A stretch of 64,000 nt of DNA from an uncultured Bryobacteraceae bacterium (GCA_937924525.1 CALDSU010000012.1:55390-119389); one strand, 5' to 3'. Shown: positions 44,901 through 54,269, counted from the first letter of the stretch. Notes: generated from the sequence alone by a model not told the origin. Program-made: numbers and translations.

Positions 44901-46795
44901 CTGGTGGGGTTTTCGTCGTTGGTGATCTTGGTCCGCCAGTCGTTGAAATGCCCGGAAACGACTACGGCTTTCAGGCGCGGTTCGCGCGGTCCCATCCAGA
45001 TGGCCGAGTAGCCGCCGTACGACAGTCCGTAGTAACCGATCCGCTGGGCATCCACCCAGGGAAGGGAGGCGAGGAAGTCGACGATGGCGTTCAACTTGGT
45101 GACTTCCGAGCTGACCCGCATGCGCCCCAACGCCCCCGCCATGCGCACCAGCGGATTGATGAGCTGCGCCTGGGGGATGGGATGAGTGACATACGGAGCG
45201 AACACTACGTATCCGGCTTCGGCCAATCTGGCGCCCAAGCCATGATAGGCGGTCTCCGGTTTCGGTCCGAGCGTCGTGATGTCCTTGGGCTGTCCGCCGA
45301 GGCCGTGCTGCGCCACCACCGCCGGCAGGCGGCCGCTCGCGCCCCGGGGCACCAGCAACTGCCCGTATGCCTCCACCCCGTCGATCACGTCCAGAAGCAC
45401 GTCGAAACCCAGGAATTTGTCCGTGACGCGGATCAGGCGAGTGCGCGGGTTCAGCGGGAGGCGCGGTTCGGTGGTTTGGCCCATCATGCGGACCAGTTCT
45501 GTGCGGAGCGCTTCCGCCTTGGCCGGCGCCGTCGCGGGCGTGGCGGTTTCCAGCCCCCAGCGCTGGCGCCGCACCGCCGCGCTGGCCTCGATCTCCGCGC
45601 GAAGCGCGCCGAGCACCGCTTCGAAGTGGCGGTTGCGCATGCGCTCGACCGTCTCGCCGGCCGGCCGCCAGTCCACGGGTACGGCGCTGCTGGCGCTCGC
45701 GCCCAGCAAGGCCGCGCACTTCTCGGCGGCCGCCGTGTCGAACCCCGGCCCTTCGCCGGCCTCGAGGTGAGAAGACGCCAGGCGGCGGGCGCGGCCGAGC
45801 TCCGCTGCGAAGCGCGCCGCGGGGATGCCGCCGCGCAGCAGGATGAGCTTGCGCGGCGCGACCATCGCCGCCAGTTCGGCGTCGCCAAATTCGAGCAGTT
45901 GCCCGTACAGCATGCGGTCGACCGGTTCCTGCCAGCCGTCCTCGCGCTGGTTGAAGTAGTCGCCCACCAGCGCGCCCATGAACCGTTCGTCCAGCGCCGC
46001 GGCCAGCAGCGCCGTCATGCCGCCCTGGCCGAAGCCTGCCACCGCGATGCGCTTGCCGTCCAGATCAGCGCGCGCCGCCAGGCTTCCCGCGAGCGCCCGC
46101 GCCTGGCCCGCCTCGATGCCCGGTACGGTGCGCCCCACCACGAAGGCCAGTCGGTGCAGGATGTGCCGGCGGTCCTTGCCGCGCGTCCGTTGGCACATGG
46201 GATGGTCCATCGCTCGTTCGACGGTGGACATCACCGCCACGGCCACGCCCCGCGAAAGCAAAGTGGCCAGCCACGCTGCCGGCGCGGCGCTGCCTGCTTC
46301 CACGCCCGCAAATCGCTCCCGCGTGGTTTCATCCGGCGGAATCGCGATCAGCACCGGAGGGCGGGTGGCTCCCGGCGGCACGAACAGCAAAGCGCGCGCG
46401 CCTCCCAGATTGGTCGGCACGTCGAGTTCCTCGACGCGCACCGCGCCGCGGTGCACCACGTGGGCGGCGGCGCTTTGGGCCTCCACGCGCGCGCCCAGCA
46501 TGGTCTCCAGCCGCGACCGGCGGGCGCCCGGGTCTCCGCCCGAGCGCCAGGCACGGTCGCGCAGCGCCGGCGTTTCCGCAAGGCGTTTGCGGAAGTAGGC
46601 GTCCAGTTGCCGCCATTGCCGGTCGATCATGTCGTCCGGCAGGTCCAGGGGTTGGGTGCCCTGGAGCGTGACGCCGGAGAGCAGATGTCCGGTGGTCCGC
46701 TGGATCTCGGCGTTGATGAAAAGCGGAGTGTGCTCCTGCGCCTCTGCCGGCCAGACGAACGCGAGCAGGGCGAAGACGGATAAACAGGCGCGCAT
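41933..46795 (-). CDS. Secreted 1620-residue esterase-esterase-glycosidase fusion protein
   Basis: This single open frame has a Sec signal (MRACLSVFALLAFVWPAEAQ). Residues ~100-360 form an alpha/beta-hydrolase-like domain whose nucleophile elbow reads GFGQGG, so the Ser is replaced by Gly256. Residues ~430-730 form a second, intact one, with Ser592 in GLSYGGY, a candidate acid D672 and His704/His709 in DHFDGVHEV. Next comes a beta-sandwich-like segment (~770-870). From ~900 comes a GH20/GH67-type N-terminal domain (RYALDDLRAFLKNAFG...VLATTGRGLMRGVFALEDEM), and then a large barrel-like region to the end. The start ATG at 46795 is preferred over an earlier in-frame ATG. Together it should deacylate and hydrolyse a uronate- or hexosamine-containing polymer outside the cytoplasm. 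Family assignment of the last part is tentative. Confidence 0.68.
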   Translation of the reverse strand: MRACLSVFALLAFVWPAEAQEHTPLFINAEIQRTTGHLLSGVTLQGTQPLDLPDDMIDRQWRQLDAYFRKRLAETPALRDRAWRSGGDPGARRSRLETMLGARVEAQSAAAHVVHRGAVRVEELDVPTNLGGARALLFVPPGATRPPVLIAIPPDETTRERFAGVEAGSAAPAAWLATLLSRGVAVAVMSTVERAMDHPMCQRTRGKDRRHILHRLAFVVGRTVPGIEAGQARALAGSLAARADLDGKRIAVAGFGQGGMTALLAAALDERFMGALVGDYFNQREDGWQEPVDRMLYGQLLEFGDAELAAMVAPRKLILLRGGIPAARFAAELGRARRLASSHLEAGEGPGFDTAAAEKCAALLGASASSAVPVDWRPAGETVERMRNRHFEAVLGALRAEIEASAAVRRQRWGLETATPATAPAKAEALRTELVRMMGQTTEPRLPLNPRTRLIRVTDKFLGFDVLLDVIDGVEAYGQLLVPRGASGRLPAVVAQHGLGGQPKDITTLGPKPETAYHGLGARLAEAGYVVFAPYVTHPIPQAQLINPLVRMAGALGRMRVSSEVTKLNAIVDFLASLPWVDAQRIGYYGLSYGGYSAIWMGPREPRLKAVVVSGHFNDWRTKITNDENPTSYLLHPDEDFYNWDTLRRFTHVELLAAMYPRAACVEFAERDGTTTPVWHERAWREVERVARAFGATERFVRDHFDGVHEVQAVGALEFLDRLLRPELPAGRDYRYPLWPSLRALPGLGDIHPDTFPYETMTLASDQRIRGTFHVTATRPLFQGFRIRASRTGQPGDLVIRYGTREGAADLGEARVAAERVYALYDLWVEAPVAPRPLTPGRQYHFEVTAASGKLPRHFYTIYGPKLLGGTRYPEQFALSFRLLDGKPRPKDETFAFLPDYLGPYRSGADVVRRPFAASSGVRLSSDWRVETAGVTDGPGRYALDDLRAFLKNAFGLAPAAAGAKTLRLQVRPYVEGVTQPEGFRIETGDGDVRVLATTGRGLMRGVFALEDEMRDAGAPVLRQGVTVRNPRMARRITTSIMPGGERYTETSRELLYTDGLLARIAHDGFNGIWIWLNVEEATVNSRVLPELSDPQAQIRLERVQELARRARRYGIDVYTYLATGYHHWIPESFFEKYPELRGYGAWARPLCTSQKKSLDYYDETVRTIFRVAPDLKGLVVIYDSEGFYYCGHTERTRVKCPRCRHRTNEELAREVLTTLMNAMRAQGGPDKDFIAWDYGDAEVQSTHLDWINRLLPQLPKGLMAMTDFSKNGEVERDGVKHFTGDYNLTLVGPPQQFVDQHRLTTESGNEFIAKTEHAISQEFIFVPYIPAMEQWARRIDKIREFRLGGWFGNWCHYGYTPSTPARLINRMSWDPAPASGEALETLARARFGAAASRVRNAWRHFSDGIREFPYSDRVSRTPGPLQKGPSNPFFLDASVPAFGLWRAWQNDLKWTEPWGSEIATKYLRRVLEAFQAGIRELDQGRAQAQGAEREALEEEWRIARTIESSLQSTLNLAEWIRVRDLARDAPERYAPELRAIARRELANARGILPVLEADSRLGHASEGGGLVRGGLFTPDLVRWKIGMLEDLLVRQLPAFGKLPVELPAGGGLDSLVSVH

Positions 46796-46931
46796 GACGC
46801 CCCAATTGTACACGAGCGAAATTCAGCAACGGCGATACTGTATGGATCGAATAATTCGATGGTCGGCCGTCCGGGACCGGGACGTACCTGGCTGCAACGG
46901 GCCGCCGGGGCTGCGGTAGAGTGGGGTGTCT

Positions 46932-48095
46932 ATGAAGATCACGGCCATCAAAACGTTCGTCGTCAACGCGCGCATGCGCAACTGGATTCTCGTGAAGGTG
47001 GAAACCAGCGAACCAGGACTGTACGGCTGGGGCGAAGCCACCCTGGAATGGAAAACCAAGGGGGTGGTGGGCTCCATCGAAGACCTGGCTGTGCTGGTCA
47101 TCGGGCAGGATCCCCGCCGCGTCGAGCACATCTGGCAGATCATGCACCGGCAGTTCTTCTGGCGCGGCGGCGTGGTCAAGTACACCGCGATGAGCGGCAT
47201 CGACCAGGCGTTGTGGGACATCAAGGGCAAGGAGGTGGGCAAGCCCGTGTGCGAACTGCTCGGCGGGCCGGTGCGCGACACGCTGCGCCTGTACGATCAC
47301 CTGGGCGGCGGGTCGCTCGAAGGCATGTACCAAACGGGCGAGCCGGAGGCCTTCGCCGAACTGGCGCAGGCCAGCGTGGCGCGCGGCTTTACCGCCTTCA
47401 AGTGCATGCCGATTCCCGTTGCGGAGTTGATCGAGAGCGCGTCGACCTTGAAGAAATCGGCCCGCGCGGTGGAGGCGATGCGGAAAGCGGTGGGCGACGA
47501 CATCGATATCATGCTGGACCTGCACGCGCGCACCACGCCGGCGGCGGCGATCCAATTCGGACGCCTGCTGGTGGACTACAACCTCTACTGGTACGAGGAA
47601 CCCTGCTGGCCTGAGCACATGGACGCCATGCGGGAGGTGAAGGACGCGCTGCCGTTTCCCATCGCCACCGGCGAGCGCCTGGTGGGCCGGTGGGAGTTCC
47701 GGGAGCTGCTCGAGAAGCGCGCCGCTTCCATCATCCAGCCGGACGTGTCCCACTGCGGCGGCATCAGCGAGGCGCGGCGGATCGCGGCGATGGCGGAGAC
47801 TTACTCCATCCCCGTGGCTTGCCACAACCCGCAAGGGCCGGTCAGCACGGCGGCGTCGCTGCAAATCGGGTTCGCCTGTCCGAATTATCTGATTCAGGAG
47901 GTGGTGCGCGCTGATGTGCCGTGGCGGAACGACATTCTCACCAACCCGCTCGATGTGAGCCGCGGTTTTGTGCCAGCGCCCACCGCGCCGGGCCTGGGCA
48001 TCGACATTAACGAAAAGGAAGCGGCCAGACATCCCTGGCAACCCGAGGTCACCATGCCGGCGTTTCACCGCGACGGTTCCGTGGCGGACTGGTAA
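46932..48095 (+). CDS. Mandelate racemase/galactonate dehydratase-like enolase superfamily enzyme
   Basis: This 387-residue acid-sugar dehydratase of the enolase superfamily resembles DgoD (D-galactonate dehydratase). The N-terminal capping domain is present and the barrel has metal ligands in MLDLHARTTPAAA (D), YWYEEP (E) and TGERLVGRWEF (E). The catalytic base/acid pair is probably H in DLHAR and VACHNPQGPVST. Dehydration of an aldonic acid yields a 2-keto-3-deoxy acid, which the nearby DapA-like aldolase could split. The ATG at 46932 gives MKITAIKTFVV; a GTG two codons upstream is the alternative. The gene is divergent from the fusion protein gene. Confidence 0.88.
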   Translation: MKITAIKTFVVNARMRNWILVKVETSEPGLYGWGEATLEWKTKGVVGSIEDLAVLVIGQDPRRVEHIWQIMHRQFFWRGGVVKYTAMSGIDQALWDIKGKEVGKPVCELLGGPVRDTLRLYDHLGGGSLEGMYQTGEPEAFAELAQASVARGFTAFKCMPIPVAELIESASTLKKSARAVEAMRKAVGDDIDIMLDLHARTTPAAAIQFGRLLVDYNLYWYEEPCWPEHMDAMREVKDALPFPIATGERLVGRWEFRELLEKRAASIIQPDVSHCGGISEARRIAAMAETYSIPVACHNPQGPVSTAASLQIGFACPNYLIQEVVRADVPWRNDILTNPLDVSRGFVPAPTAPGLGIDINEKEAARHPWQPEVTMPAFHRDGSVADW

Positions 48096-48099
48096 GAAC

Positions 48100-50020
48100 G
48101 TGCGCTTGCTCCTTGCCGTTCCGCTGTTGGCCGCGGCAGCCGGCCTGGCCGCGGAGCCCTGGACCATTGAGGCGGTGATGCGCATCCGGACCGCGGTCGA
48201 TTTCCGTGCGTCACCGGATGGCGGCCGGCTGTTGTACGTGCTGCGTGAGTGGGATCCTCCCGCGAACCGGTAACGGCACACCTTGTGGATCCTGCCCGTC
48301 GCCGGCGGATCGGCGCGGCGCCTCCCGGAATTCGGCCCGGCGGACGGGCAGCCCCGGTGGTCGCCGGATGGAGAGCGGCTTGCTTTCGTTTCCGCGCGCT
48401 CGGGCAGCAGCCAGATCTATGTGATGACCCTGGAGGGCGCGCCCCGCAAGGTGACTGAAGCCCCGCGCGGCGTGACCTCCTTCGCGTGGTCGCCGGACGG
48501 GCGCGAGTTCGCCTACCTCGCGCCCGATCCCCCCACCGCGACCGAGACCGCCCGCCAGGCGCGGGGCGACGACGCCGTGGTGGCTGACCGCGACTACAAA
48601 TACGCGCGGCTGTATCGCGTGGCCGCGGCCGGCGGTCCCGCGCGGCCGGCCACCCGTGCGGACCGCCACGTTGTTTCCTTCGCCTGGTCGCCGGACGGCA
48701 AGCGGATCGCGTACGCCGCGCAGCCTACCCCACGCCCGCGTGACTTGTTGCACAGCGACATCTTCGAGGTGGACCTCGCCACCGCGCACGAGCGCGCGGT
48801 GGTCCAGCAGGACGGGCGCGATGGGGAGCCCGGGTACGCGCCCGACGGGCGGACCATGGTGTTCCATTCGCGGATGGGTTCGCTCAACTACTTCGGCGAG
48901 CGCCACCTCGCCGAAGCGCCCGCGGACGGAGGCCCGATCGGTTACCTGACGCGCGGCTTCGCCGGGGACGTCTTTCGGGGCGGCAACGCGTACGCCTGGC
49001 GGGACGGAGGGCGGAAGTTGTTGTTCACCGCCGGCAAAGAGACCCGGGATTTCCTCTACGAAATGGACCTCGCTACCGGCGGCACGCGTCAGGCCGCGGA
49101 GTGGCTGGCCGGCCCCGCCTTCAGCGCCAGCCGCGACCGCGCGGTGGTCGCCTGGCTGGGCCATCGCAACCACGAACCGCCGGACCTCTACGTCAACGGG
49201 CAACGCCGGACCTGGCTCAATCCGGAAGTGGCGCGCTATCCGGCCATCGAAACGCGTCTGTTGCGCTGGAAGTCCAAGGATGGCCTCGACATCGAAGGCG
49301 TCCTCCGGCTCCCGGTGGCTTATCGGCCCGGCCAACGGGTCGCGCTGCTGGTGGAGTTGCATGGCGGACCGACCGGGGTCGCGCTCGAGGGGTTCCCCCT
49401 GTCGCGGTACTACCCCGCGCCGGTGTTCGCGCAGCGCGGCTTGGCCGTGCTCGCGCCGAACTTCCGCGGCAGCGCGAATTACGGGGCGCAGTTCCGGCTG
49501 GCGAACATCCAGTCGCAGGGCTTCGGGGATGCCGAGGACGTTTACGCGGGTATCGACTTGCTGGTGAAGGAAGGGATCGCCGATCCCGAACGGCTGGGCG
49601 TGATGGGCTGGAGCTACGGAGGATACCTGGCCAGTTTTCTGATCGGCGTCACCCGCCGCTTTCAAGCCGCCGCCATCGGCGCGACCGCCGCCGACTGGAC
49701 GGGCTACTACGGGGTGAACGAGGGGCCGCGCGAAACCCTGGGGACGTACTTCGGCGGCAAACCCTGGGATCGCCTGGCCACCTACGCGAAGCATTCGCCT
49801 CGGACGTACCTGAACAACGCCCGGACTCTCGCGTTGCTCCTGCGCGGAGAACTGGACTTCGACAGCACGGCGGAGGTGTACCGCGCGCTTTACGATCTCG
49901 GCGTCCCGGTGGAGTTTGTCACCTATCCCCGCGAGGGCCATGGCATCGCCGAACCGGCGCACCAGCGGGACCCTGATGGCGCGCCGCCGGCGCTGGTTCG
50001 AACACTGGCTGAAACCGTGA
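48100..50020 (+). pseudogene. S9 family prolyl-oligopeptidase-like peptidase, broken by a nonsense codon and a frameshift
   Basis: The true gene appears to start at the GTG 48100 with a signal peptide (VRLLLAVPLLAAAAGLA). It runs in frame through EPWTIEAVMRIRTAVDF to WDPPANR, where an in-frame TAA lies at 48271-48273. The frame then continues as RHTLWILPVAGGSARRL with a seven-bladed WD-like propeller and an S9 catalytic domain (GWSYGGY nucleophile, ELDFDS acid, EGHGIAEP histidine). After HQRD an extra C in the CCC at 49971-49973 shifts the frame. The expected C-terminus LMARRRRWFEHWLKP with its stop lies at 50018-50020 in the next frame. Family members have a Tyr or Trp where the TAA lies. 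Either two mutations made a pseudogene or the assembly is wrong at two points. Confidence 0.72.
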
Positions 50021-50188
50021 GCCTCCAGGCCAGGGTCCCGCCGCGCGGCTCTTCTCCGCCTGCCCAATCGGCTTGGCGCCGCCTCAGGGGAGGAGATGGC
50101 GGCCCTGGAGAATGGCCTACGGCAGATCATGCAGATCGAAGAGGGTCACCGAGCCAAGGCTTTCATAGACATGCGCCGCCAGCCGAAT

Positions 50189-51589
50189 TCACGCCAGGAT
50201 GCCGTGAACCACTTCGCCGTGCACGTCGGTCAGGCGCATGTCTCGGCCGCTGAAACGGAAGGTGAGCCGCTTGTGGTCCAGACCCAGCAGGTGCAGGATG
50301 GTCGCGTGCAGGTCGTGGAGATGGACCTTGTTCTCCACGGCGAAGTAGCCGTAATCGTCGGTAGCGCCATAGACCGTGCCGCCGCGCACGCCGCCTCCCG
50401 CCAGCCACATCGTGAAGCCGAACGGATTGTGGTCGCGCCCCGTGGCGCCCTGCGACATCGGCGTGCGGCCGAATTCGCCGCCCCAGACAACCAGGGTTTG
50501 CGCCAGCAGACCCCGGGCTTTCAAGTCCTTCAGCAAGCCGGCGATGGGCTTGTCCGTGGCGCGGGCGTTGTCGCGATGGCCTTCGAACAACCGCGCGTGC
50601 TGGTCCCAGCGGTCGTGACCCGGCAGCTTGGGCGTCAAGCACTCGACAAAGCGCACACCCCGCTCCACGAGGCGCCGCGCCAGCAGGCACTGGCGGCCGA
50701 ACGCCGCGGTTTCCCGCTCGTCCAGGCCGTACAACTCGCGGGTGGCGCGCGATTCCTGGCCGAGGTCGGTCAGCTCCGGCACCGCGCTTTGCATGCGGAA
50801 CGCGAGTTCGTAGTTGGCGAGCGAAGCTTCCAGTTCCGGCAGCGCACCCAGTCTGGCGACCAGGCCTCGGTTGAGCCGTTTCGCCAGCGCCAGTTTCGCC
50901 CGCTGCAACTCGGGCGACGCTTCGCGCGGCTCGACGTTCGCGATGGGCTTTGCGCCCGGGCGGAACAAGGTCCCCTGGTAGGCCGCGGGCAGGAAGCCCG
51001 CGCCGAAATTGTCCATGCCGCCCGCCGGAATTAAGCCGCTATCGAGCACCACGAATCCCGGCAGGTTCTGCGATTCGCTGCCAATGCCGTAGGTGATCCA
51101 CGCCCCCATGCTAGGGCGGCCCTGCATGGCGAAACCGGTATGCAACTGGTAGTTGGCCGCGGTGTGTTCACTCTGGTCGGCGACCATGGAGCGAATGATG
51201 GCCAGATCGTCCACGCAGGCCGCCACGTGCGGAAATAACTCGCTGACCTCGATGCCGCTCTGGCCGTGCCGGGCGAACTTCCACGGCGAGCGCAACACGT
51301 TGCCATTGTCGTTGAACTGGGTGGGCGGCGCCGGGATCGGCAGGGGCTTGCCGTGATCCTGGTCCAGGCGTGGTTTGGGATCGAAGGTATCCACCTGCGA
51401 CGGCCCGCCATCCATGTAAAGAAAGATCACCGACCGCGCCTTGGGCGGGAAATGCGTAGGCTGGACGGCAAGCGGGTTCACCGCCCGCGACGCCGCCCCT
51501 TCGGCCGCCATCACCGCCCAGGCCAGCCCCCCGAAACCATGGGCGCACCGGCACAGCAGCGCGCGCCGGGAAAGCGGCTTACGGGACAT
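50189..51589 (-). CDS. DUF1501 domain-containing protein
   Basis: This 466-residue protein has a Tat-like N-terminus (MSRKPLSRRALLCRCAHGFGG). It belongs to the DUF1501 (sulfatase-like alkaline-phosphatase-fold) family, which is almost always encoded next to DUF1549/DUF1553 cytochromes. Conserved blocks include ARSVIFLYMDGGPSQVDTFDPKP, GSTVADQ-like SMVADQSEHTAANYQLHTG, TLVVWGGEFGRTPMSQGATGRDHNPFGFTMWLAGGG and a C-terminal HDLHATILHLLGLDH block. The function is unknown. Its start overlaps the PSD1 gene's end by 11 bases, so the pair is co-transcribed. Confidence 0.88.
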   Translation of the reverse strand: MSRKPLSRRALLCRCAHGFGGLAWAVMAAEGAASRAVNPLAVQPTHFPPKARSVIFLYMDGGPSQVDTFDPKPRLDQDHGKPLPIPAPPTQFNDNGNVLRSPWKFARHGQSGIEVSELFPHVAACVDDLAIIRSMVADQSEHTAANYQLHTGFAMQGRPSMGAWITYGIGSESQNLPGFVVLDSGLIPAGGMDNFGAGFLPAAYQGTLFRPGAKPIANVEPREASPELQRAKLALAKRLNRGLVARLGALPELEASLANYELAFRMQSAVPELTDLGQESRATRELYGLDERETAAFGRQCLLARRLVERGVRFVECLTPKLPGHDRWDQHARLFEGHRDNARATDKPIAGLLKDLKARGLLAQTLVVWGGEFGRTPMSQGATGRDHNPFGFTMWLAGGGVRGGTVYGATDDYGYFAVENKVHLHDLHATILHLLGLDHKRLTFRFSGRDMRLTDVHGEVVHGILA

Positions 51590-54269
51590 AGAGAAACTCC
51601 GCGGAATTGAAGAGCACGTGCGCGAACTCCACCAGCGGATTGGCGCGGGGAAACCGCCGCCGCACCTCGGCGAAGAACGCGAGCGCTTCCTGCGTTTCGC
51701 GCGGCGCGGGCGGCCGGGCAAACGCCTCCAGGTACATCCGGCGCACGCGCGCCGCCGGGTCCCGCTCCTCGCGCGCCACCCGCGTGGCCCAGCGCCGCGC
51801 CTCGAGGTGCGGCAGTTCATTGTTCATCAGGTACAACGCCTGCGGGGCCACGGTGGACACCCCGCGTTTTCCCATCGTGGTGATGGGCGGCGGGAAGTCG
51901 AACGTCAGCATCTGGTCCGGCAGGTAATTGCGCCGCACGTTGATATACAAGCTGCGGCGGCCCAGCCCGTCGAGCGGACCGCCCGGAGGCTTGCTGCGCG
52001 GGTCGCCATCCATGTACGGACTGAGGTACACCGGCACGGGCGGACCGAAAAGTCGCCGGTCGAGCGTGCCGGCGACGGCCAGCATCTGGTCGCGGAGCGC
52101 CTCGGCCTCCAGGCGGCGGACAGGCATCCGGTGGAGCAACTCGTTGCGCGGGTCGGCCAGTTCCGCGCGGGAAGCGGCCGGTCGGCTCGACATCTGGTAC
52201 GCCGCAGACAACAACATCTCCCGATGGAGCTGCTTGAGGGACCACCCCTGCTCGATGAAGCGGCGAGCGAGGTAGTCCAGCAGGGCGGGGTGCGTCGGCC
52301 GGTCGCCCGTCAGGCCGAAGTTGTCGGGCGTGCGCACCAACCCTTCGCCGAAATGGTGCTGCCAGACCCGGTTGACCATCACCCGCGCCACCAGCGGAGC
52401 GGCGTCGCGCAGCAGGCGGCGCGCCAGTTCTTCGCGGCCGCTGCCGGAAACGATCGGCGGCTGCTCGCCACCCGAAAACAGCGTCAGGAAGGCGCGCGGG
52501 CGCGCCGCGCCCAGATTTCGCGGATTGCCGCGCACGTGCACCGGCACATCCTGCGGTTCCCCGTCCGCGGTGGCCATGGCGAAGTGTGCCGGCGGAACGG
52601 CCATGCGGATGGGGACCGGCGGCGGGGGCGTCGGGCCTTCGTTGGCGGGTGGTTCCTTGGCGTCCGAAAACACGATGCGTTCGACGGCGATGAACTCTTC
52701 CGGCGACAGGTCGGCGATTTCCAGATGGGCCAGGTTGCCTTGGCCCATCCGCGCGTCGATGGTCTTCCAAGCCATCTCCTCGCCCCCGCGGAGCGTGCGG
52801 ACCCCGTTGGTGTACTCATCGGCGAACAGCCGAACCAAACCCCGCCCCGCCAGCCGGACGTGGAGGTAACGTTGCTTGATGAGGAATTGGCGGGAGACCA
52901 GGATGCCGGTCAGGGCGTTGCCGTAGCGCCCGGAGTGGGCCACGCCTCCCGTGGGGCTGTCTCCAAACGCCAGACCGGTGCGCAGCCAGGATCCAAAGTC
53001 CGGCCGGGAGAAATCTTCGAACACCTCATACCGCCCGTCCAGCGCCGGTTTGGCGGGCGCCGGCAGGGCCGGACGGTCCGGCAGCGCCGCGCGCACGCGC
53101 TCGGTCACCGCCGGCGCATCGGCCGCCGCCTGGCGCAGCCGCGAACTGCGCAGAAAACCGGCGAGCGCGTAATAGTCGGACATCGGGATAGGATCAAACT
53201 TGTGGTCGTGACACCGTGCGCACGCCACCGTCAGGCCGAGGAACGCCTTGCCCAGCACGTCGATCTGGTTGTCGATGCGGTCGGCCAGCGCCTGGTAGGT
53301 GTCGACCGGGGTGTTGATGATTTCCCCGAGCCAGTAAAACCCCGTCGCCACGGTCGTCTCATCGATGAGCCCGTCGGGCGTCACGCGGCGCTCGGCAAGC
53401 AGGTCGCCGGCCAGTTGCTCGGTGAGGAACCGGGCATAGGGCACGTCCTGATTGAACGCGCGAATCACGTAGTCGCGATACCGCCAGGCGTTCGGTTTGT
53501 CCTGGTCGAACTCATGGCCATCGGTTTCGGCGTACCGCACCAGGTCCAGCCAGTGGCGAGCCCAGCGCTCGCCATAATGGGGGGACCCGAGCAGGCGATC
53601 GACCACGCGGGCGAACGCTTGCGGAGAAGCGTCCGCCAGAAACGCTTCCGTTTCCCCAACCGTGGGGGGCAGTCCGGTTAAATCCAGCCAGACGCGGCGC
53701 AGCAGCGCACGTTTGTCCGCCGGGGGCGCGGGCCGCAGACCCTTTTCCTCCAGCCGGGCGAGGAGATACCGATCGATCGCGCCCCGCGGCCAGCGCGCAT
53801 CCCGCACCGGGGGCGGCGGCGTCGCTTGCAGGGGCTGAAACGCCCAATGCCGGCGGGCGCGGGCGAAATCAATATTCCGCGGTTTGGCCTCCGTGCTTTC
53901 GCCGCTGCGCGGATCTGGAGCGCCCATCCGCACCCAGTTCTCGAAGTCGAGAATCTGCTGGCTGTCCAGCTTGCCTTTGGGCGGCATCTGGAGGCGCGGG
54001 TCGGTATACCGGATGGCGCGAATCAGCCGGCTGGCGTCCGGATCCCCGGGGACTAGCGCCGGGCCGCTGTCCCCGCCCCGCCGCAAGCCCTCCCGGCTGC
54101 TCAGCCGCAAGCCGCCCAGGGGCTGCGCAACCGCGGGTCCGTGGCACGGATAGCAGCGCTCAACCAGCACCGGGCGGATGCGCTTTTCGAAGAACTCCGT
54201 TGCCGCGGGATCTGCCGAAAGCAGCGTCCCCGGAATCAGGACCGCGAGGGCCAAAGCAGGCGTACGCAT
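51579..54269 (-). CDS. PSD1 and DUF1549/DUF1553 domain cytochrome-like protein
   Basis: This 896-residue protein is of the planctomycete-type cytochrome C (PSCyt1)-DUF1549-DUF1553 architecture. A signal is followed at residues 39-43 by the c-type heme motif CYPCH in RIRPVLVERCYPCHG. Then come LSSREGLRRGGDSGPALVPGDP and the DUF1549 block (RRHWAFQP...RARRVWLDLTGLPP, SPHYGERWARHWLDLVRYAETDGHEFDQDKPNAWRYRD). DUF1553 closes the protein (NRVWQHHFGEGLVRTPDNFGLTGDRPTHPALLDYLARRF). It probably works with the DUF1501 partner in the periplasm in polymer oxidation or breakdown. The function is inferred from genome context only. Start ATG at 54269. Confidence 0.9.
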   Translation of the reverse strand: MRTPALALAVLIPGTLLSADPAATEFFEKRIRPVLVERCYPCHGPAVAQPLGGLRLSSREGLRRGGDSGPALVPGDPDASRLIRAIRYTDPRLQMPPKGKLDSQQILDFENWVRMGAPDPRSGESTEAKPRNIDFARARRHWAFQPLQATPPPPVRDARWPRGAIDRYLLARLEEKGLRPAPPADKRALLRRVWLDLTGLPPTVGETEAFLADASPQAFARVVDRLLGSPHYGERWARHWLDLVRYAETDGHEFDQDKPNAWRYRDYVIRAFNQDVPYARFLTEQLAGDLLAERRVTPDGLIDETTVATGFYWLGEIINTPVDTYQALADRIDNQIDVLGKAFLGLTVACARCHDHKFDPIPMSDYYALAGFLRSSRLRQAAADAPAVTERVRAALPDRPALPAPAKPALDGRYEVFEDFSRPDFGSWLRTGLAFGDSPTGGVAHSGRYGNALTGILVSRQFLIKQRYLHVRLAGRGLVRLFADEYTNGVRTLRGGEEMAWKTIDARMGQGNLAHLEIADLSPEEFIAVERIVFSDAKEPPANEGPTPPPPVPIRMAVPPAHFAMATADGEPQDVPVHVRGNPRNLGAARPRAFLTLFSGGEQPPIVSGSGREELARRLLRDAAPLVARVMVNRVWQHHFGEGLVRTPDNFGLTGDRPTHPALLDYLARRFIEQGWSLKQLHREMLLSAAYQMSSRPAASRAELADPRNELLHRMPVRRLEAEALRDQMLAVAGTLDRRLFGPPVPVYLSPYMDGDPRSKPPGGPLDGLGRRSLYINVRRNYLPDQMLTFDFPPPITTMGKRGVSTVAPQALYLMNNELPHLEARRWATRVAREERDPAARVRRMYLEAFARPPAPRETQEALAFFAEVRRRFPRANPLVEFAHVLFNSAEFLYVP

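Noticed and set aside
42515..46783. 1422-residue plus-strand open frame opposite the giant fusion gene
   Set aside because: It is the antisense frame of a gene with clear motifs; composition is His/Arg/Gln-rich with no domain, so not a gene.
50021..50253. Extension of the S9 peptidase frame past its normal C-terminus
   Set aside because: The tail (Arg/Pro/Ser-rich) appears only because of the +1 shift near 49971; the real C-terminus ends in the next frame at 50018-50020.
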